From Gemmatimonadota bacterium (GTDB lineage Bacteria > Gemmatimonadota > Gemmatimonadetes > Palauibacterales > Palauibacteraceae): a DNA stretch of 25,656 bases. Under the pieces are notes generated by a model that saw only the letters and a list, made by a program, of their open reading frames with translations, was not told where the DNA came from and ran no database searches. The stretch spans positions 1-25,656 of the forward strand of contig JAOTWC010000001.1 of assembly GCA_029863105.1 (NCBI GenBank), given 5' to 3'. Shown here in pieces: positions 15,176 through 22,529 of this stretch. Numbering within the stretch: the stretch's first letter is position 1; every line of letters begins with the position of its first letter. Both the position numbers and the translations under genes were made by a program.

Positions 15176-16912
15176 CTATTCCGCCACCTCTCCCGTTGAG
15201 CGCCAGCGTCGCAGGGCGATGAGTCCCACACTGCCGACGACAGCCGCGAGCATCGCCGTCCTCCATTCGTACAGCATCGCGCCGCCGACCGCGAACATCA
15301 GCCCGAACAGCAGCATGGCGGCGCCGAGCGTGCGAAACAAATCCTGTCGGAGTGCCGTGACCGGCTCGAGACCCGTGCGCTGCCGAGAACGCTTCCATCC
15401 GGGGCCGCCAGGCCGAACCCGACGATAGAACGTGTCGAGTGTTTCGTCGGACTCCGGCTTGGTGAGAAACATTACGGCCATCCATATGATGCCCGAGCCG
15501 AAGGCTGTCACGGTCAGACGCGCCCCGAAATCGAGTCCCCCGAACATCGGCAGGTAGGAACCGATGGCGATCCCAAAGCCTGCCAGCATGGCGGCTAGTT
15601 CCGCCCATGCGTTCACACGCCACCAGAACCAGCGGAGAATGAGAACGGCACCCGGACCGGTTCCGATGGCAATCACGAACCGGAACACGGTACCGATGTC
15701 ATTGGTGAAGAACGCGGCGACGCCACCGCACAGGACCATCAGCACCGAGGCCAGGCGACCCATGAGCACCAGCCGCTTCTGCGGCGCGTCCGGCTCGACG
15801 AACCGGGCCCACAGATCGTTTACGACGTAGCTCGCACCCCAGTTGATCTGCGTGGAAACCGTGGACATGAAAGCCGCGACAAAGGACGCGACCACGAGCC
15901 CGAGTACTCCGGCCGGCAGGTAGCGAAGCATGAGGAGTGGATACCCCATTTCCGGGTCCTCGAGATTCGGGAACACGACGATCGCCGCGAGAGCCGCAAG
16001 AATCCACGGCCACGCGCGCAGCACGTAGTGCAGGAGATTGAACAGCCACGCCGCTTTCTCCGCATCCTTCTCAGTCTTCGCCGCGGACATCCGCTGGACG
16101 AATTCTCCGCCTCCGTCAGAGCGGCGCCAGGCCCACCACTGGATGCCCAGGTATGCCAGAAAAGTGCCCATCGGCAACTCCAGGGACCCGGGCGTGGGCA
16201 GCATCCCGAGCGCGTCGGACCGGCCGGCCGCTTCGAGTCCCTGTTTCAGCTCGCCGATTCCTCCGATGTCGACGATCGCATAACCGGCGACCAGCAGGGC
16301 GCCGAGCATCGCCAGCCCGAATTGCAGGAAGTCTGTGGCCACGACGCCCCACAGACCGGACACGCCGGCGTATACGAGGACAAACACGGACAGGCCGACG
16401 ACGATCCATAGACGTCCGTCCCCGGGAAGCCACGCAGGAAGCGCATCGATCACACCCAGTGCTTCGATGACCTTGCGCATCGCGAGCATGACGTAACCGA
16501 TCGCGATGCAGTTGATCGGCACCGCGAACAGGAAAGCGCGTGTGCCGCGCAGCACCGCCGCAGGTCGACCACCGTACCGGATTTCCGTCAACTCGGCATC
16601 TGTGACGACTTCGGCGCGGCGCCACAGGCGCGCGAACAGGTAGATGAGCAGGACGTGGGAAAGGGCGAACGCCCACCACTCCCAGTTGCCGGCGATCCCT
16701 CGCCGCGCCACGAGACCCGTCACGTATAGCGGCGTGTCCACGCTGAAGGTAGTGGCTGCCATCGAAGTGCCGGCGAGCCACCACGGCAGCGAGCGGCCGC
16801 TGACAAAAAATTCCACCAGGCTGCCGCTCGCACGCCTCGCGAGCCACAGGCCGATCGCCAACGTCCCGACCAGGTACGCACCGACGATCCACCAGTCCAG
16901 CGCTCCCATCAT
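15176..16912 (-). CDS. Sodium:solute symporter (SSS family)
   Basis: This is a 578-residue LeuT-fold membrane protein with about 13 hydrophobic segments, starting WWIVGAYLVGTLAIGLWLA. The TM8-region motif AAFMSTVSTQINWGASYVVND contains the hydroxyl residues expected for the second sodium site of SSS transporters. ATG at 16912 overlaps the nagZ stop as ATGA and has GGAG seven bases upstream. A second ATG follows immediately at 16909. SSS proteins import sugars, amino acids, sialic acid and other solutes with Na+. Its position between nagZ and the amidase suggests a cell-wall sugar or muropeptide as substrate. That is inference from context, since the family alone does not define the substrate. 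Confidence 0.92.
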   Translation of the reverse strand: MMGALDWWIVGAYLVGTLAIGLWLARRASGSLVEFFVSGRSLPWWLAGTSMAATTFSVDTPLYVTGLVARRGIAGNWEWWAFALSHVLLIYLFARLWRRAEVVTDAELTEIRYGGRPAAVLRGTRAFLFAVPINCIAIGYVMLAMRKVIEALGVIDALPAWLPGDGRLWIVVGLSVFVLVYAGVSGLWGVVATDFLQFGLAMLGALLVAGYAIVDIGGIGELKQGLEAAGRSDALGMLPTPGSLELPMGTFLAYLGIQWWAWRRSDGGGEFVQRMSAAKTEKDAEKAAWLFNLLHYVLRAWPWILAALAAIVVFPNLEDPEMGYPLLMLRYLPAGVLGLVVASFVAAFMSTVSTQINWGASYVVNDLWARFVEPDAPQKRLVLMGRLASVLMVLCGGVAAFFTNDIGTVFRFVIAIGTGPGAVLILRWFWWRVNAWAELAAMLAGFGIAIGSYLPMFGGLDFGARLTVTAFGSGIIWMAVMFLTKPESDETLDTFYRRVRPGGPGWKRSRQRTGLEPVTALRQDLFRTLGAAMLLFGLMFAVGGAMLYEWRTAMLAAVVGSVGLIALRRWRSTGEVAE

Positions 16913-18351
16913 GGGCCTGCTCCGGCGCCGTCGAGGATCGTCCGGGCCGCGGCTCGCTCCATCGTCGGTTCGGTTCCCCAGGCGCACACGCCGACCCCGC
17001 CCAATTCCGCGAGCAGCCTCCGGTGTCCGAATGCTACCGGAAGTACGTCCTGGGAGGTCACTATCACCGACCGAACAGCTTCCTGCGTCCTCGGCGTCAG
17101 CCCGGCACTCCCTTTCCAGGCTTGCGGCGTCGACGCGATGAGCACAATCGCGAAGCGGGCGTCGTCGGAATCGTCGATCGTCCAGCCCGCCGCCTCAAAT
17201 TCCCGATTGAACGCCTCTCCAAACGGCGGCCTGCCCGGCTGCTCTCGATCGTCCCAAATCGCAACGACGCGCACACAGCGTTCCGAGCGCAGCCAGCCGG
17301 GCAGCTCACCGATCGTAAGCACGCTGTCGGTCGCAAGCTTCAGGCTCGCTTGATGAGAGTCGTCCTCCCGGCAGGTTGCGTCCGACAGCCGCATCCGGGC
17401 CGTCTCGGACCTCCGGATCGCGGTTTCGAGCCGTGCGCGGACGGCTGGATCGTCGCGGGCGGCTGCTTCGAGCGCTTCGACGGTGGCACGGAGATCCTCG
17501 GGGTAGACCAGCAGGTCACACCCGGCGGCGAGCGCCGCTACCGCTGCCCGACCGCCACTGCCCTGTGCGTCGAGGAAGCCGCTCATGTTCATGGCGTCGG
17601 TAATGACCAGACCCTCGAACGCGAGGTCACCGCGCAGCACGTGATCGATAATCTCCGGGCTCATCGTGGCCGGCAGGCTGGCTCCGAAGCCCGGGTAGAG
17701 GACGTGTGCGACCATGATGGCTGCTACTCGGTCGGCCACCTCGCGAAACGGCCGGACATCCGACTCCAGCATCGCCCGGGACGCATCGACGACGGGGATT
17801 TCCTCATGCGAATCGGCGACGGCCCGGCCGTGTCCCGGAAAGTGCTTGGCGCACGCGAGCACACCTTCGGCCTGGCAGGCGTCGATCCACGCTCGGCCGA
17901 GTTGTGCCACCACGCGCTCGTCCGCCGAGAACGCCCGCGTTCCGATGATCGGGTTCCTCGGTTCGACGTCCAGGTCCAGCACCGGGGCGAACACCAGATC
18001 GATGCCGAGGTTGCGGGCAGCGCGACCCGTGATCCGACCGGCCAGGGTGGCGGCTTCGATCGGTCGACGGTGAGCCGCCAGTCCTGCCGGCGGAGGTAAC
18101 GTAGGCAAGCCCCCGAACTGTTGACCCGGTCCGCGTTCGAGGTCCGATCCGATCCACAGAGGGTGCCCGGCGGACTCCCTCAACTCGGCGACCAGCCGGC
18201 GCACCTGCTCGCCCTGCCCCCCGAACAGGATGAACCCGCCCACGCCGAGGCCGAGCGCGCTCTTCGCCGTTTCCCGCACTTGCGCCTCAGGTTCGAGGTC
18301 CAGGCGAAGCGCCTCCAGTACGACCCGACCCGCGCATTCCCTGGCCTCCAT
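16909..18351 (-). CDS. nagZ: Beta-N-acetylhexosaminidase, GH3 (NagZ-like)
   Basis: NagZ removes GlcNAc from GlcNAc-anhydroMurNAc (peptide) during cell-wall recycling. The GH3 barrel is clear: GSDLERGPGQQF near 69, KHFPGHG (169-175), the NagZ catalytic D180-S-H182 loop, and nucleophile D252 in ITDAMNM. At 480 residues it is longer than single-domain NagZ (about 340), with an extra C-terminal part (about 350-480) resembling the second domain of two-domain GH3 enzymes. There is no signal peptide, so it is probably cytoplasmic, implying that its substrate is imported. The ATG at 18351 overlaps the anmK stop by one base. A GTG at 18354 is an alternative start. Confidence 0.92.
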   Translation of the reverse strand: MEARECAGRVVLEALRLDLEPEAQVRETAKSALGLGVGGFILFGGQGEQVRRLVAELRESAGHPLWIGSDLERGPGQQFGGLPTLPPPAGLAAHRRPIEAATLAGRITGRAARNLGIDLVFAPVLDLDVEPRNPIIGTRAFSADERVVAQLGRAWIDACQAEGVLACAKHFPGHGRAVADSHEEIPVVDASRAMLESDVRPFREVADRVAAIMVAHVLYPGFGASLPATMSPEIIDHVLRGDLAFEGLVITDAMNMSGFLDAQGSGGRAAVAALAAGCDLLVYPEDLRATVEALEAAARDDPAVRARLETAIRRSETARMRLSDATCREDDSHQASLKLATDSVLTIGELPGWLRSERCVRVVAIWDDREQPGRPPFGEAFNREFEAAGWTIDDSDDARFAIVLIASTPQAWKGSAGLTPRTQEAVRSVIVTSQDVLPVAFGHRRLLAELGGVGVCAWGTEPTMERAAARTILDGAGAGP

Positions 18352-19493
18352 CACGCCGGGATCCGTTTTCCCAGCCGGCGTGGGCCCGCCGCCCCCGTGG
18401 CCCAGGACAGGTTCACCGGAATTCCGAGTACGTGCTGGCGGGCCAGGAGGGCGAACGCCGCCGCCTCTCGAGCATCACCGTTCCAGCCGACCTCCTCGAG
18501 CAGACGGACATCCGAATCTGGCAGGTGGCCGACCAGACGTCGTCGGATTTCCGCGTTGCGAGCGCCGCCTCCGCTCAGCAGTACCTCATCGACCCGAAAC
18601 CCGACCCGTGAGTAGCTGTCGGCGATCGAACGGGCCGTGAATTCGGTGAGCGTCGCGAGGGCGTCGGCGGGAGACAGGTCGTCGTGGCGGTCGAGCCATG
18701 CGTTCACGCGCGCCGCGCCGAATCTCTCTCGCCCCGTACTGCGCGGAGGCCCCTCGGCAAAAAACGGGTCAGTCATCCACTCAGCGACCAGGGCCTCACG
18801 CGCGGCTCCAGAAGCCGCCAGACGACCGTCCTCATCCCAGGCGGCTCCAGTGAACCGCGCTGCGGCTGCGTCGATCATCGCGACGCCGGGGCCCGTGTCG
18901 AAAGCCACGGGCGAGGTGGAGCTATCCGCCAGCGGAGGGAGCGCCGTGACGTTTGCCATCCCGCCGATGTTCTGGACCGCCCGGGCGTGGTCGGTTCGCA
19001 GCAGAAGATCGTCGAACGCAGGCGTGAGCGGGGCTCCGTGCCCCCCGGCCGCCATGTCGCGCACACGGAAGTCGGCAATTACATCGGTGCCCGTCCGTTC
19101 CGCGATCAATGCGGGCTCGCCGAGCTGGAGCGTCGATCCGCCCCCGCCGGGTCCAGGAGGACAATGCCGGAACGTCTGCCCGTGACTGCCGATGGCGATC
19201 ACGGGCTCCGATGCCGCTTCGATTGCGGCCGCCGCCGCCTCGGCGAACCGTTCTCCCAGGTCGAAATTCAGCCGGCACAACGCGTCGGAACCGGCGTCAC
19301 CCTCCACGGCATCGCGCAGTCGGGCAGCGAACTCCGGCTCATAACGCAGCGTGTCGAACCATTCCAGGCGGGCCACGGCGGGGATCTCGGCCGGACCCTC
19401 GAACCTGACGAGCGCCGCGTCGATACCGTCCAGCGACGTCCCGGACATCAGGCCCACGTACAGGCCCCCCGCTTCAGGCTGGCGTGGTGTCAA
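18351..19493 (-). CDS. anmK: Anhydro-N-acetylmuramic acid kinase
   Basis: AnmK opens and phosphorylates 1,6-anhydroMurNAc to MurNAc-6-phosphate, returning cell-wall sugar to metabolism. The 380-residue protein has the family motifs: GLMSGTSLDGID (14-25), GSHGQT (102-107), DFRVRDMAAGGHGAPL (141-156), QNIGGMANVT (174-183), DTGPG (199-203) and LLSGGGARN near 310. The start is a TTG at 19493 with AGGA about ten bases upstream. There is no good ATG alternative before the first motif. It heads a run of five genes whose ends overlap or nearly touch, so expression is probably polycistronic. No murQ (the next recycling step) is visible in the window. Confidence 0.95.
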   Translation of the reverse strand: MTPRQPEAGGLYVGLMSGTSLDGIDAALVRFEGPAEIPAVARLEWFDTLRYEPEFAARLRDAVEGDAGSDALCRLNFDLGERFAEAAAAAIEAASEPVIAIGSHGQTFRHCPPGPGGGGSTLQLGEPALIAERTGTDVIADFRVRDMAAGGHGAPLTPAFDDLLLRTDHARAVQNIGGMANVTALPPLADSSTSPVAFDTGPGVAMIDAAAARFTGAAWDEDGRLAASGAAREALVAEWMTDPFFAEGPPRSTGRERFGAARVNAWLDRHDDLSPADALATLTEFTARSIADSYSRVGFRVDEVLLSGGGARNAEIRRRLVGHLPDSDVRLLEEVGWNGDAREAAAFALLARQHVLGIPVNLSWATGAAGPRRLGKRIPA

Positions 19494-19610
19494 GTGCGTG
19501 TTTCCTCACGATCCGGGTCCAGGCGCCATTCGAGAGGGGAGAAGCTAACCCGCGGTACCGACCATAGAACAGCGGGTCGGACCTTGCATCCTCACTGCCC
19601 CCGGGTACCA

Positions 19611-19639
19611 TTGATCATGCGTCGGATTCCTCCGACAAT
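19611..19639 (+). promoter_or_regulatory. Candidate promoter for the gamma-glutamyltransferase gene
   Basis: TTGATC (19611-19616) and GACAAT (19634-19639) are separated by exactly 17 bp, placing a start near 19646 and a short leader of about 24 bases before the TTG at 19670. Each hexamer matches consensus at four of six positions. A GTCGGA/TCCGAC inverted repeat (19621-19636) falls in the spacer and could be an operator. Confidence 0.35.
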
Positions 19640-19669
19640 CCACGACACGCCGACGGAGGCTGTGCGGCT

Positions 19670-21424
19670 TTGACCATTCACGACCGTATCTCCCGGACAG
19701 CCCTGCTCCTGTTGCTCGTGGTCGCCGGCTGCTCATCACCAACACAGACGCGACCTTCCGTCACCGAGGCTGACGTGCAATTTCCCGCCGCGTGGCGGTA
19801 TGACGCACGAACCCGGCCCGTGAGCGCGGACAGCGGGATGGTGGTGTCGACGGACAGCCTGGCGTCAGCGGCGGGAGTGGAGATTCTGCGCGCTGGCGGC
19901 AACGCCGTTGAGGCGGCGATCGCCACGTCCTTCGCCCTCGCGGTGGTCAACCCCGAGGCCGGCAACGTCGGTGGCGGTGGATTCATGGTGGCGCGCCTGG
20001 CCGACGGGACGGAATTCGCGCTCGACTATCGCGAACAGGCCCCGGGTGGCGCGACGTCGGATATGTACGTCGACGAGCAGGGCCGCGTAACGGACCGGGG
20101 CGTGGAGGGTCACCTCGCATCCGGCGTGCCGGGAACGGTAGCGGGCCTGGAAGCCGCGTATTTGAGGTACGGAGAGCTTCCGTGGGCTCGGCTTCTGGAG
20201 CCCGCGATACGACTCGCAAGGGACGGATTTCATGTGGCCGAGCGGCACCACAATTCGATTCGCGACAAGCGCGAACTGCTGAGCAAGTTCCCGACATCCG
20301 CCGGCAAGTTTCTGCCGCGAGGCGAGCCGCCCCCGATCGGATCCTCATTCAAGCAGCCTTATCTCGCGCGCACGCTGCAGGCGATCGCCGACGGGGGAGC
20401 CGCCGCTTTCTATGAGGGTTGGATCGCCGATTCGCTGGCTGCCGAAATGCGGCGGGGCGGAGGATTGATCAACCGGCGGGACCTGGCCGCGTACGAGGCC
20501 GTGTGGCGGGAGCCGGTGCGCGCGGAGTATCGCGGGTACGAGGTGGTGTCTATGCCGCCGGCGTCCTCGGGCGGTACGACCCTGACCCAGATCCTGAACA
20601 TCATGGAGGGGTTCGATCTCCAGACCGCCGGCTGGCACTCGGCCGAGGCGATTCACCTCGCCGTGGAAGCCATGCGTCGTGCGTATGCGGATCGCAATTA
20701 CTACCTGGGTGACACGGATTTCGTGGACGTCCCGCTCGCCATGCTGACGTCGGAGTCGTACGCCGATTCCCTGCGCCGCTCAATCGACCGGGACCGGGCG
20801 TCGGTGTCGGAGGAGTTCAATCGGGTCTCGGTCGAATCCGAAAACACGACGCACGTGTCGGTCGTTGACGTGCGCGGGAATGCCGTTGCGGTCACGACGA
20901 CGTTGAATTCCGGTTTCGGATCGGGAGTCGTCGTGCGTGGCGCGGGTTTCCTGCTCAACAACGAGATGGACGATTTCACCTCCCTCGTCGGGGTTCCGAA
21001 CCTGTATGGCCTGGTTCAGGGTGAGGCAAATGCCATCGCCCCCGGAAAGCGGATGCTGTCGGCCATGACGCCGACGATTGTCATCAATCCGCAGGGACGG
21101 ACCGAGCTCGTCACAGGCACTCCCGGGGGGGCGACGATCATCACGACCGTGTTTCAGATCGTCACGAACCACATCGACTTCGGTCTTCCCGTGCAGACCT
21201 CGGTAAACGCTCCTCGATTCCATCACCAGCATCTTCCCGACGTCATCCGGTTCGAGAAGGACGGCCTTCCGGCATCGGTCGTGGCGGAGCTTCGGTCGCT
21301 CGGACACGAAGTTTCGGAGCGGACCGGAATCTCCGGGAATGTGGAGTCGATCTACATCGCTCCCGACGGAACGATGTTCGGGGCTGCGGACCCCCGCCGG
21401 TACAGCAAGGCGATCGGTTACTAG
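19670..21424 (+). CDS. ggt: Gamma-glutamyltransferase, lipoprotein
   Basis: Gamma-glutamyltransferase hydrolyses glutathione and other gamma-glutamyl compounds or transfers the glutamyl group. It is a self-cleaving Ntn hydrolase. The 584-residue precursor has the nucleophile T393 in ENTTHVSVVD, where autoprocessing would give large and small subunits. Other motifs are GGNAVEAAIAT, NPEAGNVGGGGF, PGKRMLSAMTPTIV and GTPGG. A lipobox with C21 (VVAGC) makes it membrane-attached in the periplasm, whereas the Escherichia coli enzyme is soluble and periplasmic. The start is TTG at 19670 with GGAGG ten bases upstream. It could also act on gamma-D-glutamyl bonds of released stem peptides, but nothing in the sequence shows that. 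Confidence 0.95.
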   Translation: MTIHDRISRTALLLLLVVAGCSSPTQTRPSVTEADVQFPAAWRYDARTRPVSADSGMVVSTDSLASAAGVEILRAGGNAVEAAIATSFALAVVNPEAGNVGGGGFMVARLADGTEFALDYREQAPGGATSDMYVDEQGRVTDRGVEGHLASGVPGTVAGLEAAYLRYGELPWARLLEPAIRLARDGFHVAERHHNSIRDKRELLSKFPTSAGKFLPRGEPPPIGSSFKQPYLARTLQAIADGGAAAFYEGWIADSLAAEMRRGGGLINRRDLAAYEAVWREPVRAEYRGYEVVSMPPASSGGTTLTQILNIMEGFDLQTAGWHSAEAIHLAVEAMRRAYADRNYYLGDTDFVDVPLAMLTSESYADSLRRSIDRDRASVSEEFNRVSVESENTTHVSVVDVRGNAVAVTTTLNSGFGSGVVVRGAGFLLNNEMDDFTSLVGVPNLYGLVQGEANAIAPGKRMLSAMTPTIVINPQGRTELVTGTPGGATIITTVFQIVTNHIDFGLPVQTSVNAPRFHHQHLPDVIRFEKDGLPASVVAELRSLGHEVSERTGISGNVESIYIAPDGTMFGAADPRRYSKAIGY

Positions 21425-21441
21425 CCGACCGCGGGCCCTGA

Positions 21442-21494
21442 CCTGCAGGGGGCCGGGGACAACGGGCGAGCGAGGTGTCCCCGGCCTGTGCAGG
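21442..21494. terminator. Bidirectional terminator-like hairpin
   Basis: The left arm (21442-21461) and right arm (21476-21494) form a long stem. GGCCGGGGACA pairs with TGTCCCCGGCC, and after a small internal loop CCTGCA pairs with TGCAGG. The loop is 14 bases. It lies between the convergent ggt and lipoprotein genes and should end both. No U-tract follows. Confidence 0.6.
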
Positions 21495-21506
21495 TGCGTC
21501 GTGCGG

Positions 21507-22334
21507 TCAGACCTGGCGCCGAATCGTCAGTGGCGCATCGAGCGTCAGGGTCATGGCCGACCCTTCCGCCAGGATCGCATCCGAGTCCGCCGACCCCAGA
21601 ACGATCGCTGTTCCGGCCGCGGCACCGATAGCTCCACCAACGATCGTGCCTGTTTTGTTGCCGCCGATCACCCGACCCAAGACCGCACCGGCGGCCGCTC
21701 CGATACCGATCTTGCCGACCTTCTCGGCCGTGCCGTCGCGGCTCTTCATCGTCGGATTGGCCTCGGCGACCGACAGGGACACGGGGTACGAGTCTCCGTC
21801 GACGGTGACCTCGTCAAACGCCACCTTCAGCACGGCAGCCTCGCCGGACCCTCCCGACTTCTGAACCGCCGTGACATGGCCGCGAATCCTGGCACCGGCG
21901 GGGATCGCAACACGGTTCCCGACCACGACCGCGGATGACAGCGTCGTCGTGAACAGGTCGCCGACCTGGCTGGTCTTCGTGCTCAACTCCTGGTCAAGCG
22001 CGACGTACACGCTGGTCCCGCCCGCGATCGTCAGGTCTTCGTACTGCGGTCCCGGATCCGCGGGCTCCGGCTGCGGCTGCGGCTGCGGCCGGGGCCGCGG
22101 CCGAGGTTGAGCGGGCTGCTGGGTCTGCGGCTGCTGGACCTCGGGCGCGGGCTGTTCGGGCTCCGCCCCCGGCTGCGCGGTGTCCTCCAGTTCAGCCAGC
22201 GAATCCGCCGCCATCGCCAGATCCATTTCGCGATCGAGTTCTGCCTGTTCGCTCGTGCCCTCTCCGCAACCAGACACCATGGCGATCACGGCGATCGTCG
22301 CGAAAACGGACAAGGTTTTCCGGATTGTCATCAT
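21507..22334 (-). CDS. Glycine-zipper lipoprotein with Pro/Gln-rich linker
   Basis: This is a 275-residue lipoprotein. The signal ends in VSGC with C23. An acidic stretch is followed by a low-complexity linker of Pro, Gln and Arg (about 55-95), which may span the cell wall. A beta-rich domain (about 100-190, including TSVYVALDQELSTKTSQ and IPAGARIRGHV) precedes a Gly/Ala zipper (IGIGAAAGAVLG and GAIGAAAGTAIVLG, about 205-245) of the kind found in SlyB-like envelope proteins, which can insert into membranes. The linker DNA is repetitive (near 22068-22105). ATG at 22334 or 22331 lacks a strong Shine-Dalgarno. The open frame continues upstream but looks non-coding. The function is unknown and probably structural in the envelope. 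Confidence 0.75.
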   Translation of the reverse strand: MMTIRKTLSVFATIAVIAMVSGCGEGTSEQAELDREMDLAMAADSLAELEDTAQPGAEPEQPAPEVQQPQTQQPAQPRPRPRPQPQPQPEPADPGPQYEDLTIAGGTSVYVALDQELSTKTSQVGDLFTTTLSSAVVVGNRVAIPAGARIRGHVTAVQKSGGSGEAAVLKVAFDEVTVDGDSYPVSLSVAEANPTMKSRDGTAEKVGKIGIGAAAGAVLGRVIGGNKTGTIVGGAIGAAAGTAIVLGSADSDAILAEGSAMTLTLDAPLTIRRQV

Positions 22335-22427
22335 CTGCTTGTCTCTCGGGTAGAGTTGTGACGCCGCCAGATCCCAGGTGTACGTCCCCGAATTCGAGGC
22401 TGGTCTCGCGCCGGCGCCTTCCCACCT

Positions 22428-22433
22428 ATTATA
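22428..22433 (-). promoter_or_regulatory. Consensus -10 box upstream of the glycine-zipper lipoprotein
   Basis: The minus strand reads TATAAT, a perfect -10 in otherwise GC-rich DNA, about 95 bases before the lipoprotein ATG. No good -35 lies 16-18 bases upstream, so the promoter would need an activator or another sigma factor. Confidence 0.4.
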
Positions 22434-22529
22434 ACCCTGCATGTCCAGCCAACAGAAGAGTGCAACGATCGTGCCGAATCGGGTTCGGGTTCCGGGTGCG
22501 GCGCGTCACGCCCGGGGAGTGCTGCCCGT

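Noticed and set aside
19488..19493. Perfect TTGACA on the minus strand at the anmK start
   Set aside because: It is made by the start codon and second codon (TTG ACA). No -10 lies 16-18 bases downstream, so it is not a promoter.
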